NCBI GenBank assembly: GCA_023409735.1
Contig: JAEYRB010000054.1
Coordinates: 205,030-269,029 of the forward strand
Length of the DNA stretch: 64,000 nucleotides
Direction of reading: 5' to 3'
From: Bacillota bacterium
GTDB taxonomy: Bacteria; Bacillota; Clostridia; Acetivibrionales; DTU013
Shown: positions 16,972-26,049 of the stretch, piece after piece
How positions within the stretch are numbered: position 1 is the first letter of the stretch
How the letters are laid out: every line of letters begins with the position of its first letter
Position numbers and translations under genes: made by a program
Notes under the pieces: model-generated
What the model was told of the DNA's origin: nothing
Databases searched by the model: none
The model's input: the letters and a program-made list of their open reading frames with translations, nothing else

Positions 16972-17784
16972 TTAATATTCATTTACTGTCTGATACTCAG
17001 CTTTATTCTTTTCCATTACATATTTTGCGCTTGCTGCTCTCATCTGAGAGTCATATGTAGTATCAATTGTTATCCATTTTCCTGTATCCGATTTGTAAAC
17101 CTCGTTCCATGCATGGTAGCCATTTACCTTGTCTGCATAACCCTTTACCAGTTTAGTCGGTATACCCTGACTTCTAAGCAATGCTGCAAATAATGACGAG
17201 TAATCATAGCATATTCCCGTTTTGTCAGCTAATGTCTCATCAATAACAGGAAGGTAATCATTCTTCAAATTTTTGAGCTTATTGTAGTCATAATTGAAAT
17301 TCTTAACAATGTAGTTGTACACTGCAGCAATTTTATCTTCATCACTTTTCGCGTTCTTAGTAAGCTCAGCAGCCTTTGCTATTGCTGTCATATCCTTATT
17401 CCAATTGACATTCTGAACTGAACCAAGGTATACGCTGTTATCATTGTTTACATTAACTGAAACTTTGGTAGTTGCCAGGTATTCGTATTTTGTACCTTCC
17501 TTATTCTTCAAAACACTTATTTTGTAATCGCCATTACCATACTGAAGTGAAAAGCTTTCCATTTTACCATTGTCTTTGAGATTGTATGTAACCTTTTCCT
17601 GATCCTTTACAACCTGCAGCTTTATCTTCTTATCAGTGCCTGTATTGCTGGCTACCATTATTATTCCGTTATTTATTTGAGTTGTATCGAAAACTACTTT
17701 ATCGCTTCCTGTAGCGGCATTTGCGTAGTTAACATTTAAAAGTAATGCCAAACTAACTAATATAACTGCAACGAATTTACGCAA
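16972..17784 (-). CDS. Secreted transglutaminase-like protein
   Basis: 270 residues. A signal peptide (RKFVAVILVSLALLLNVNYA) likely ends at ANAATG. The C-terminal half is a transglutaminase/protease core: Cys in KTGICYDYSSLFAALLRSQG, His in GYHAWNEV and Asp in ITIDTTYD, spaced as a Cys-His-Asp triad. Such proteins cut or crosslink surface proteins. The start is TTG 17784, six bases after AAAGGGGAG, which is the 3' end of a riboswitch. Two GEMM-I riboswitches precede it, so cyclic di-GMP (or a related dinucleotide) probably sets its level. Sortase and wall-protein genes follow upstream on the same strand. Confidence 0.9.
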   Translation of the reverse strand: MRKFVAVILVSLALLLNVNYANAATGSDKVVFDTTQINNGIIMVASNTGTDKKIKLQVVKDQEKVTYNLKDNGKMESFSLQYGNGDYKISVLKNKEGTKYEYLATTKVSVNVNNDNSVYLGSVQNVNWNKDMTAIAKAAELTKNAKSDEDKIAAVYNYIVKNFNYDYNKLKNLKNDYLPVIDETLADKTGICYDYSSLFAALLRSQGIPTKLVKGYADKVNGYHAWNEVYKSDTGKWITIDTTYDSQMRAASAKYVMEKNKAEYQTVNEY

Positions 17785-17792
17785 TAAAAACT

Positions 17793-17884
17793 CCCCTTTC
17801 GGTAACTGGCTGCCACTTGCAGAATCATCTGCTTAAGGCCCTTTAGCTTTGCGTCCCGGTCTTTCGAACGGTTTGCCTTTATCG
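17793..17884 (-). promoter_or_regulatory. GEMM-I (cyclic-di-GMP-I) riboswitch, proximal
   Basis: On the minus strand it has the core GGCAAACCG, CGAAAGACCGGGACGC, CAAAGCTAAAGGGCC and then a GC-containing arm ending GTTACCGAAAGGGG. The GNRA-type loop and the CGCAAAGC receptor are typical. The ribosome binding site of the transglutaminase gene overlaps its 3' end, suggesting control of translation. Confidence 0.92.
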
Positions 17885-17970
17885 TTGAAAAGCTTTCAAC
17901 AATAAACCTTATCAAATCTATTTATATAGCATCACGTTTTGCTTCTCATGTTTTTTATAAATAAAAAACT

Positions 17971-18064
17971 TCCCCTTCGGTAACTGGCTGCCACTTGCAG
18001 AATCATCTGCTTTAAGGCCCTTTAGCTTTGCGTCCCGGTCTTTCAGCCAGTTTGCCTTTATCGT
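17971..18064 (-). promoter_or_regulatory. GEMM-I (cyclic-di-GMP-I) riboswitch, distal
   Basis: A second near-identical aptamer, 86 bases before the first. It differs mainly in the P2 arm: AACTGGCTGAAAGACC against AACCGTTCGAAAGACC in the proximal copy. It is followed by an AT-rich inverted repeat (GTTTTTTAT / ATAAAAAAC) at about 17954-17972. Confidence 0.92.
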
Positions 18065-18115
18065 TGAAAAGCTCAACGTATAAAATCTTTATTAAACTTG
18101 TCCTTTACATGTATA

Positions 18116-18144
18116 ATATTAGCACATTGTTTTTTCAATATCAA
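18116..18144 (-). promoter_or_regulatory. Promoter of the riboswitch-transglutaminase unit
   Basis: Minus strand TTGATA (18139-18144), a 17-base spacer and TAATAT (18116-18121), about 50 bases before the distal riboswitch. Confidence 0.65.
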
Positions 18145-18256
18145 TAATTTTATTATATTTTTAGCTGCTTACTACGATCCGGACTGATTCAACATATGGC
18201 ATGTAAATGTTTAATACTGTTCAAGCCTGGTTCAACATACAGCTTACGACTAATTT

Positions 18257-18970
18257 TTATGGATCTAGCGCCGACGCACTTTCCAGTCTTGCTCGTACAA
18301 TAAGTCTATGTGTTGCAACATAAATTGGCGTGCATGTAATCAATGTAATAATATTATCATCCTTATCTCCCTTTATTACTGAAACGTCATCCGGAGTTAC
18401 CTCGAATTTATCATATACTACATATTTGTATGTTCCACTTTTTGTTGTAATATTAATAACGTCACCATTTTTAATCTCATCAAGCCTGTTGAAGAAACGG
18501 CCGAAGGTGTAGTTTCTGTGTCCGGCTAAGGCACAATTACCTGGTTGTCCCGGATATGCTGAGCCTGTTATGTGTCCGATTCCTGCACTTAGGTTTACTT
18601 CCTTAACACCCTCAACAATAGGATATTTGCATTTTATCTTGTTTATACTTATAACGCCAAGAACAGTCTGATTAACCTTCTTTTTAGGCTTTGTCTGTCC
18701 AGCTTGCTGTGTTTGCCCGTGGTTTTCGTCTGTTTGATCGGTATTTGTACTCTCGGAAGACTCAGACTCAGATGAAAAAGCATCATCTAGTTCAGCATAT
18801 GCTTCCTCAGGTGCAACATCGGTCGTTGTAGCTTCTACAGTACTGTCTTCAAGCCACTCCGCTATCATTTTGTTTTCTTTATACTGACTATACAGCTTTC
18901 CTCCTATGGGAATCAGTATAATAATTAGCCCTATTACAATAAGTATTGTAGAAAGCTTTTTCATCTTCAT
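18257..18970 (-). CDS. Sortase, class D-like
   Basis: 237 residues. One N-terminal membrane segment (LIVIGLIIILIPIGG), then an acidic Ser/Thr/Gln-rich linker (residues 45-95), then the sortase domain. Catalytic residues are His in LAGHRNYTFG, Cys in TLITCTP and Arg near HRLIVRARLE. Sortases attach LPXTG proteins to the cell wall; the LPQTG protein just upstream on the same strand is the obvious substrate. Length and motifs fit class D better than housekeeping class A, but I cannot test this. Confidence 0.9.
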   Translation of the reverse strand: MKMKKLSTILIVIGLIIILIPIGGKLYSQYKENKMIAEWLEDSTVEATTTDVAPEEAYAELDDAFSSESESSESTNTDQTDENHGQTQQAGQTKPKKKVNQTVLGVISINKIKCKYPIVEGVKEVNLSAGIGHITGSAYPGQPGNCALAGHRNYTFGRFFNRLDEIKNGDVINITTKSGTYKYVVYDKFEVTPDDVSVIKGDKDDNIITLITCTPIYVATHRLIVRARLESASALDP

Positions 18971-19105
18971 AATTTATTCCTTTAATCCAACCAATTAGTT
19001 ATGTTGGTAAATTGAATTCTCAGTTTCCTTATTCAATATCAATTATAGTACAGAAAAATTCAAATGTATACAAAGCCTGCCATTCAATGTTAAATTCATT
19101 CTGTA

Positions 19106-19140
19106 AAAAGACCCAGGGGATTTTATACCCTGAGTCTTCT
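19106..19140 (-). terminator. Terminator of the LPQTG protein gene
   Basis: Minus strand AAGACTCAGGG, an eight-base loop and CCCTGGGTCTTTTT, 24 bases after the stop codon. It would separate sortase expression from this gene. Confidence 0.85.
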
Positions 19141-19163
19141 ACATAAACTACAAATTATTAGCA

Positions 19164-19829
19164 CTATTTCAACTTACTCTTGATCAATATACCGGCTGCT
19201 GTGATTAGTCCGCCCAGACCGTATATCATTTCTGCAGGAATGCCGCCTGTTTGAGGAAGCTTTGACGGTGCTCCTGAAACATCTTCCTCTTCTACTTCTG
19301 CAGGCCCGCCCGGTACATCTTCATCAGGTATCTCTTCCACCACTGGAGTCGGCGTTGGTGTCGGCTCTGGAGTCGGTGTTGGTGTCGGCTCTGGAGTCGG
19401 TGTTTCCTCAGCGACCTTAAAATTATCGGATGCTGCTTTTTTATCATTTGATACATAATGCAGCTCTACACGGTACTCACCGTTTCTGGAATCACCATAT
19501 CCCGGTTCTGCATTAAAGCAAACATTGTTCCATAGGCTTATCGGTCCAAAGCTTCCGCTTGTTACAGTAATGGGTGAAGTGCTTCTTCCGATTTCAACCC
19601 CACCTGCGGTCTGATAAACTACTAAATTATAGCCTCCATCAGTAAGCCCGTAACCCTTTACATAAACAGCCTGTTTTGATTCATAAGTAACGTTACCATT
19701 AGTTACTGTACCTAAATTATCTGTCGTTTTAATACTTCCCTGGTTGCCGGCAAAAACATTAATGCACATAACAAATATAACCGACAAAGCTAATACAGAT
19801 GAAATTACTATTCTGAGCTTTGCTTTCAT
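19164..19829 (-). CDS. LPQTG cell-wall-anchored protein
   Basis: 221 residues. There is a signal peptide (IVISSVLALSVIFVMCINVFAG), an outer domain of about 115 residues of unknown fold, a PT-repeat spacer (TPEPTPTPTPEPTPTPTP) and an acidic stretch. The C-terminus is a full sorting signal: LPQTGG, hydrophobic segment and KSKLK tail. The small outer domain and long spacer suit a surface adhesin or matrix component. The function is unknown. Confidence 0.88.
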   Translation of the reverse strand: MKAKLRIVISSVLALSVIFVMCINVFAGNQGSIKTTDNLGTVTNGNVTYESKQAVYVKGYGLTDGGYNLVVYQTAGGVEIGRSTSPITVTSGSFGPISLWNNVCFNAEPGYGDSRNGEYRVELHYVSNDKKAASDNFKVAEETPTPEPTPTPTPEPTPTPTPVVEEIPDEDVPGGPAEVEEEDVSGAPSKLPQTGGIPAEMIYGLGGLITAAGILIKSKLK

Positions 19830-19945
19830 TCTTGCACCTCTTAAATATTTGATTCTTACATATTCTGGAGGTAAGTTCTCTGTTTTCAGCCTCGTTTTTT
19901 ACGGGAAAACGTGGTTAACCGTTTTATGTCTATTAACATTTGTCC

Positions 19946-19991
19946 ATGACAGGTACATGTCAATTTTACTGCTTTGTTAACATAATATCAA
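19946..19991 (-). promoter_or_regulatory. Promoter and inverted repeat before the LPQTG gene
   Basis: Minus strand TTGATA (19986-19991), a 17-base spacer and TAAAAT (19963-19968). Right after the -10 box is TGACATGTACCTGTCA, an inverted repeat (TGACA/TGTCA) where a repressor could sit. The transcript would have a leader of about 130 bases; I saw no known riboswitch in it. The rest of 19992-20323 holds no gene. Confidence 0.6.
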
Positions 19992-20323
19992 GACTTTTTT
20001 CGACATTTTTTTATTGTTCGTACGAAACGCCTGAATTCAGCCACTTTTTTTACAGCAGAATAATGAAGAAATGCTTTCAAGTAAAAATCACTGTATATTT
20101 ATGTATTGAAACTGTAAACAATAGAATATATAATTCTAATTAATGGTTTACATAATGTTTTGGCAATGAGCCTCAATATTAGACTATTAGCTTAAATAAT
20201 ATACTATCTGCTCCAATATTAGGTTGTCAGCCCTGACATATTGATATGTCCATCGTTTAAGAATTATTTTGCAGCTATGTTGAATTTCACAGCAAATAGA
20301 CTTACAGTAAATCGAGAGATAAA

Positions 20324-21271
20324 ATGAATAATTATTTAATTTCAATTATTATTCCTGTATATCAGGAACAAAACAAGCTTCATGATAACATTCTTACTAT
20401 TTATAGTATTCTTACACATAACAAAATAAAAAGCGAATTTATTATTGTTGACGATGGCTCCCATGATAATACATGGCTTGAAATAAACAAGCTTTGCACT
20501 GAGCTTGGCAATATTACAGCCATTCGTCTGAGCCGCAATTTCGGTAAGGAGGCTGCACTTTGTGCCGGTCTGGAAAATGCTAAAGGTGATGCATGTATTG
20601 TAATGGATTCAGACCTGCAGCATCCTCCTGAAATAATACCTCAAATGGTTAGCCTATGGAGCAACGAAGGCTATGATGTCGTTGAAGGTATTAAAAAGTC
20701 CAGAGGCAGGGAAAGGCTGCTTAACAAACTAGGAGCAAAGACATTTTATTCTCTGCTCAAGTATTTTTCAGGACTTGATTTAAACAACGCATCGGACTTT
20801 AAGCTGCTGGACAAAAGTGTCATAGAAGCATGGCGTCAGATGGATGAAAGGATCGTTTTCTTCAGAGGCATGTCGGCCTGGGTAGGCTTCAAGCGCACAA
20901 GTATTCTGTTTGAGGTCGCAGACCGTAAGGACGGACATTCCAGGTGGTCGTTCTATAAGCTTTTCAAGCTTGCCATCAATGCTATTACTGCTTTTTCTTC
21001 GGCACCGCTTCAAATCGTAACCTTTATGGGAGTAATTTTTTTGATCGGTGCACTGATACTGGGGATTCAGACCTTATATATGAAGCTTATGCACATAGCC
21101 TTCAGCGGATTTACAACAGTTATCCTGCTTCTTTTGATAATTGGAAGCTCGCTGATGATAAGCCTTGGAATAATCGGCACATATATTGCGAGAATTTTTG
21201 ATGAGGTAAAACGCAGACCAAGGTATCTGATTTCTGAACGTGTAGATAATAATACTCTGGAGGACAAATAA
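20324..21271 (+). CDS. GT2 polyprenyl-phosphate glycosyltransferase (GtrB/DPM1-like)
   Basis: 315 residues. The GT-A domain has IIIPVYQEQ, FIIVDDGSHD and CIVMDSDLQHPPE; Asp residues in the last motif bind metal and sugar nucleotide. Two C-terminal membrane segments lie at about 230-300. Such enzymes load a sugar onto polyprenyl phosphate, which then serves as donor to GT-C enzymes on the outer face. It is first in the operon 20324-30039, and its stop overlaps the next start by one base (TAATG). Confidence 0.93.
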   Translation: MNNYLISIIIPVYQEQNKLHDNILTIYSILTHNKIKSEFIIVDDGSHDNTWLEINKLCTELGNITAIRLSRNFGKEAALCAGLENAKGDACIVMDSDLQHPPEIIPQMVSLWSNEGYDVVEGIKKSRGRERLLNKLGAKTFYSLLKYFSGLDLNNASDFKLLDKSVIEAWRQMDERIVFFRGMSAWVGFKRTSILFEVADRKDGHSRWSFYKLFKLAINAITAFSSAPLQIVTFMGVIFLIGALILGIQTLYMKLMHIAFSGFTTVILLLLIIGSSLMISLGIIGTYIARIFDEVKRRPRYLISERVDNNTLEDK

Positions 21272-23358
21272 TGTTAGGAATCATATATATTATTCTTTGT
21301 TTATATTCAGGATACGTGTTTGTCTCTGTCTATCTTCCCCATCTTACTCGCGTCAGACCATGCTTTGCAAATGATGGAAGAGTAGACGGTATTTCAAGGC
21401 CTGTGGTTGTTCTCCCCGCTTCATTTTTATGCGGCACGTTGCTTCTCACATGGTCAACGTATTTGTTTTCATATTTTGCATCACTTCTGCCTTTTATTTC
21501 AAACCCGATGCTTTGGGGCAACCTGATTTCAATAACCTTATGCATTACAGGAACTATGTATTTGTCCTTTAAAAAGATTCAGCATATTGCTATCTGGAAA
21601 ATAAGGACACTTCCCCATGCCTCCCTAAGGCCTGCATTTTCACCCATGTCTGATCTTGCTTTCTTTTTGGCTGTCCTCGTTCTTTCAGTCTTCCTGATGT
21701 TTTATACCTTTTATATTAAGGGTTCGACTATTTATGTAGGTAATTCTGTATGGAGTGATTTTGGCCCACATTTGTCAGTAATACGATCCTTTTCCTTAGG
21801 TACTAATTTTCCGACAGGTTATCCTCATTTTGCATCAAATAATATTCGCTATCACTTTATGTTTCAATTTCTTGCAGGGAATCTGGAATACCTTGGTCTA
21901 AGACTGGATTTTGCATTCAACCTTCCAAGCATTCTTTCCATGGTATCCTTCTTTCTTCTCCTGTATGCATATGCAATAATACTTACAGGCAAGCGCTGGG
22001 TAGGTATAATGACTGCAGTATTGTTCTTTTTCCGAAGCTCCTTTGCATTTTTTACCTATTTGCAGGATCTATCCGGAAACAGCTTGAGCAGCATCATTAA
22101 AACCATTCTTAATAATACTGCTTTTATAGGTAAAACAACACATGAGAACTGGGGCCTATGGGCTCAGAATGTTTATGTTAACCAAAGGCATCTGTGCTTT
22201 TCACTTGGCATACTCCTTGTGGTACTTATAGCAATACACCCTTTGTTTTTTAAAATGGTACGAAGGCTTAAAAATCTAAGGCAAGGCATTAATGAGGCAT
22301 CGGGCTCATTAAACAGCAGACAGTGGCTTAACGAGTTAATTATCAGTAGGGATGCATGGCTTCCTGAAAGTATAACACGTTCTGTTGTCCTCGGTCTTTT
22401 GCTTGGGCTTATCAGCTTTTGGAACGGAGCTGTTGTTATTGCCTCACTCATAGTACTATTTTTTATGGCAATCATGTCAAAGCACAGATCAGAGTATTTA
22501 AACGCTGCAATTATCACTGTTTTTCTGGCTTTAGCTCAATCCGCATTTTTCATCGGCACAGACACAGCTGCTGTCAGTCCAATGCTAAACATTGGCTTCC
22601 TTGCTGCCGACACAAGCCTTTTAGGCATAATAAGCTACTATATCGAGCTTTTGGGGGTATTCCCCATCATTCTATTAATTTCACTTTTCATACTTCCAAA
22701 GGGTATGCGCTGGCTCACTCTTTCCTTCTCAGCTCCGCTTATTATGGCTACACTGGTACAGTTAACTGCGGACATTAATGCTAATCACAAATTTGTAATT
22801 ATCTCTGTGATCCTTTTAAATATAATTATTTCATATTTCCTTTACAGGCTTTCTCATGCAAAGAATACGACTATGAGCGTCATCGCGGCAATAATTACTG
22901 TTGCACTTATTATCACAGGCGTTTTCGACCTCATTACACTTTATAATGTGAATAAAAGTCATGTTACTTACCAGCAGGACAGTCCCATAACCCAATGGGT
23001 GCTCAAAAACACCGAACCTGATAATATTTTCCTCACAGATGTCCATGTTCTTCATCCCATACTCCTGGCAGGAAGAAAGCTCTTTCTGGGCTGGACATAT
23101 TACGCCTGGTCTGCCGGATATAACACAAATACCAGAAAGGATATCGTTAATAATATTTATGGAGCTGTTAGTGCTGAAAGGCTTAAAGGGCTTGTTAATG
23201 AAAATGGCATTGACTATATCGTTATTGAAAGAAGTAATAAAGAATCAACGGAATATAAGCTTAATGAGGCCCTTATTACCCAATGCTATGAGCTTGCATA
23301 CAGTAACGGGAGCCTCGATATTGCCATATACAAAACACATAGCAACGATAGGCCTTGA
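21271..23358 (+). CDS. Large polytopic membrane protein, GT-C-like
   Basis: 695 residues with roughly twelve or more hydrophobic segments and a C-terminal soluble part (NTEPDNIFLTDVHVLHPI through DYIVIERS) typical of GT-C-type glycosyltransferases. No specific family is recognised. An outer loop after the early membrane spans has VWSDFGPHLSVIRSFSLG, where acidic residues could act in catalysis. Context between a GT2 donor synthase and other GT-C proteins suggests it transfers lipid-linked sugars outside the membrane. Confidence 0.7.
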   Translation: MLGIIYIILCLYSGYVFVSVYLPHLTRVRPCFANDGRVDGISRPVVVLPASFLCGTLLLTWSTYLFSYFASLLPFISNPMLWGNLISITLCITGTMYLSFKKIQHIAIWKIRTLPHASLRPAFSPMSDLAFFLAVLVLSVFLMFYTFYIKGSTIYVGNSVWSDFGPHLSVIRSFSLGTNFPTGYPHFASNNIRYHFMFQFLAGNLEYLGLRLDFAFNLPSILSMVSFFLLLYAYAIILTGKRWVGIMTAVLFFFRSSFAFFTYLQDLSGNSLSSIIKTILNNTAFIGKTTHENWGLWAQNVYVNQRHLCFSLGILLVVLIAIHPLFFKMVRRLKNLRQGINEASGSLNSRQWLNELIISRDAWLPESITRSVVLGLLLGLISFWNGAVVIASLIVLFFMAIMSKHRSEYLNAAIITVFLALAQSAFFIGTDTAAVSPMLNIGFLAADTSLLGIISYYIELLGVFPIILLISLFILPKGMRWLTLSFSAPLIMATLVQLTADINANHKFVIISVILLNIIISYFLYRLSHAKNTTMSVIAAIITVALIITGVFDLITLYNVNKSHVTYQQDSPITQWVLKNTEPDNIFLTDVHVLHPILLAGRKLFLGWTYYAWSAGYNTNTRKDIVNNIYGAVSAERLKGLVNENGIDYIVIERSNKESTEYKLNEALITQCYELAYSNGSLDIAIYKTHSNDRP

Positions 23359-23406
23359 CATAGCCATTTACGACACGCACAACACACACTAAAGGAGTAA
23401 CAACAA

Positions 23407-24678
23407 ATGCTTAACCACAGAAATAATGACCTGAAAATAAATAAAAGCAGTCTGACTAAGTACGATAAGCAAATGCTGCTTGTTATACTTCTTGCTGTAA
23501 TTGCCAGGCTGTTTCTCACTCTTCTCCCCAGCTACAGGATAGATATGGAGGGCTACAAGGCCTGGAGCAAATACCTTGCAGCAAATGGCGCCGCCGGTTT
23601 CTATGAAACCTACCATGTAGTATATGGCCCGGTTTATTTATACCTTCTTGCAATAACAGGCAAGCTGGTCTCATTATTTTCCTTAAATATACAAAATCAC
23701 GAATTTCTTATCAAGCTGTGGTCAGTTATTGCAGATTTTATTAGCGCCTACCTGATCTTCACACTTGGACGCAAGATCGGCAAAGGTAAAAAAGGGTTCG
23801 TAATAGGAATTCTGTACTTTCTAAACCCCGTTGTGATTTTTGATTCCTCCATATGGGGACAGTTTGACTCTATCTGTGCAGCTATGCTTTTGGAAGTGAT
23901 TTATTTATTCGACAACAACAGGAAGATAGCCGCTGTACTATTATTCGGTACGGCAGTTCTATTGAAGCCTCAAAGTGCATTTCTGGCCCCTATTGTGCTG
24001 CTGCTTTATTTTAAGGATTTTTCACTGAGGCGTGTTAATGATTGGAAAAGGCTTGGTTTGACTGTTGTTGGAGGTATTGCAGTATATCTCGCATTTGTTA
24101 TGCCTTTTACGTTCAACAAGCCAATTTACTGGGTTATAGATCTTTATCTGTTTAGTGGTGGCGATTACCCTTATGCAACTGCAAACGGGTTTAACCTGTG
24201 GACACTGCTTGGCGGGCAGGCGGTAAATGACAGCGAGCCATTTCTACTGCTTACGTATGCCTCCTGGAGCATTATACTGCTTTTTGTTTCTGTAGTATTC
24301 TGTTCAGTTCTAATATTTAAAAGGTGGACAAGTGACCTATACCTGTATTACCTGACATACCTGCTGCAGCTTGCTGTTTTCTTCTTCGGGACACGAATGC
24401 ATGAACGGTATTTGTTTCCGGCATTTATCTTCCTTTTTGCATGTATGCTATGGGATATACGGCTTGCTCTGCCGGGCGCTGTTCTCAGCTTATGCGGACT
24501 TGCCAATCAATGGTATATCTATGAGAAGGCAAAAAGCGGTATATACTGGATCGATAGAGGTGACACCTTTGCTACGCTGTTTGCCCTGCTGACACTGATA
24601 GTTTTTATATATAGCATTTACTATTCATTAAAGAAAATGAATAAGCTAAAAGTTCAGCCCATGAGCTACAAGTTTTAA
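23407..24678 (+). CDS. GT-C-type mannosyltransferase-like membrane protein
   Basis: 423 residues and about nine membrane segments. The first outer loop has YRIDMEGYKAWSKYLAANG and then YGPVYLYLLA, the arrangement of GPI-mannosyltransferase/GT87-like proteins in bacteria, where the acidic residues of the loop are probably catalytic. SSIWGQFDSICA is another typical piece. It probably adds a sugar from a polyprenyl-phosphate donor. A 48-base gap separates it from the previous gene. Confidence 0.75.
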   Translation: MLNHRNNDLKINKSSLTKYDKQMLLVILLAVIARLFLTLLPSYRIDMEGYKAWSKYLAANGAAGFYETYHVVYGPVYLYLLAITGKLVSLFSLNIQNHEFLIKLWSVIADFISAYLIFTLGRKIGKGKKGFVIGILYFLNPVVIFDSSIWGQFDSICAAMLLEVIYLFDNNRKIAAVLLFGTAVLLKPQSAFLAPIVLLLYFKDFSLRRVNDWKRLGLTVVGGIAVYLAFVMPFTFNKPIYWVIDLYLFSGGDYPYATANGFNLWTLLGGQAVNDSEPFLLLTYASWSIILLFVSVVFCSVLIFKRWTSDLYLYYLTYLLQLAVFFFGTRMHERYLFPAFIFLFACMLWDIRLALPGAVLSLCGLANQWYIYEKAKSGIYWIDRGDTFATLFALLTLIVFIYSIYYSLKKMNKLKVQPMSYKF

Positions 24679-24744
24679 TGAAAATGCAAGGTTACTTTAA
24701 TAAATTGGTTTAATAGTACCAGGAAAACGATAGGAGGTTCATAA

Positions 24745-26049
24745 ATGAAAATTTGTGTAATAGGCGGCGGCGCTGCCGGTCTTAGCTCAGCATACACTCT
24801 TTCTAAAGCCGGACATGAGGTTACAGTGTTTGAAGCTGACAGCGAGACAGGCGGACTTGTTAAGGCAATTCCAATTGGCTCTGATCTGCTGGAAAGCTAC
24901 TACCACCACATATTTACCAGTGATACTGAGATCATACGCCTTATAGATGAATTGGGACTTTCTGACCATTTAATGTGGCTTGAGCCTAAAAACGGTATGT
25001 ATATTAATAGTAAGCTCTACCCTTTTACTTCACCTATGGATTTAATGAGATTTAGTGAGCTCAGCCTCATTGATAGATTGAAAATGGGCCTGTTGGTACC
25101 AAGGGCTCAGCTAATAAAAGACTGGAAGCCACTTGAAGCAATGACGACAAGTCAGTGGATAGAAAAAAATGCAGGTAAGCAGGTTTATAAAAAGGTTTGG
25201 AAGCCTCTGATGGTATCTAAGTTTGACAATGATTCTGATAATATATCCGCCGTTTGGATCTGGAATAAATTTAAACTTAGAGGGACATCTAGAGGCAAGA
25301 ATATAAGCAAGGAGCTCCTTGGTTATATGAAGGGAAGCTTTACCATTGTCTATGATACTATGATAGAAAGAATTAAACATAACGGTGGAAGGGTCATGTG
25401 TTCTGCTCCCGTAAATAAGCTTTCCCTGCTTAGCGACGGTACCTTTGATGTATATTATAATGAAAGAAAAGAAAACTTTCATAAAGTGTTGGCTGCTGTA
25501 TCACCCGATATTCTGAAGGGCATGATCAATCCTTTGCTCATAAGCTATATAAATTCCCTTGAAAAAGTAAAATACAAAGCTAATATATGTATGCTTATGG
25601 AGACAAGTGAAAGCCTGTCGGATTACTACTGGATAACTGTTGCTGAAAGCAATGCTCCGTTTGTTCTGGTGATAGAGCATACAAACCTTGTCAAAAGCAG
25701 CAGCTATGGTTCACATATTGTTTACCTTTCAAGATATATTGATGACAGCAGTGAGTTCTTCTCTCTGTCTGACGAGGATATAAGAAGGAGCTTTGTTAGT
25801 TATCTTAAGTCCATGTTCCCCCACTGGAATGAGAAAAGTATTATTAACACACATATTAGCAGAACAAGATATGCTCAGCCTGTTGTTTGTAAGCATTATT
25901 CATCTGTAATACCTAATATTAAAACACCTGTACACAATCTATATCTTGCATCAATGGCTCAAATATACCCTGAAGACAGGGGTCAGAACTACTCACTAGC
26001 ACTTGGGCAAAAGGCTGCAAGGCTCATTTTGGAGGATTCTGTTCAATGA
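24745..26049 (+). CDS. FAD-dependent amine-oxidase-like oxidoreductase
   Basis: 434 residues. The N-terminal Rossmann motif GGGAAGLSSAYTLSKAGHEV and VFEADSETGG bind FAD, as in the protoporphyrinogen oxidase/phytoene desaturase/UDP-galactopyranose mutase superfamily. The C-terminal LYLASMAQIYPEDRGQNYSL is the second FAD contact. There is no signal peptide, so it acts in the cytosol or at the membrane. Within a glycosylation operon the substrate may be a lipid carrier or a sugar; this is not settled. AGGAGG precedes ATG, and its end overlaps the next start by four bases. Confidence 0.85.
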   Translation: MKICVIGGGAAGLSSAYTLSKAGHEVTVFEADSETGGLVKAIPIGSDLLESYYHHIFTSDTEIIRLIDELGLSDHLMWLEPKNGMYINSKLYPFTSPMDLMRFSELSLIDRLKMGLLVPRAQLIKDWKPLEAMTTSQWIEKNAGKQVYKKVWKPLMVSKFDNDSDNISAVWIWNKFKLRGTSRGKNISKELLGYMKGSFTIVYDTMIERIKHNGGRVMCSAPVNKLSLLSDGTFDVYYNERKENFHKVLAAVSPDILKGMINPLLISYINSLEKVKYKANICMLMETSESLSDYYWITVAESNAPFVLVIEHTNLVKSSSYGSHIVYLSRYIDDSSEFFSLSDEDIRRSFVSYLKSMFPHWNEKSIINTHISRTRYAQPVVCKHYSSVIPNIKTPVHNLYLASMAQIYPEDRGQNYSLALGQKAARLILEDSVQ

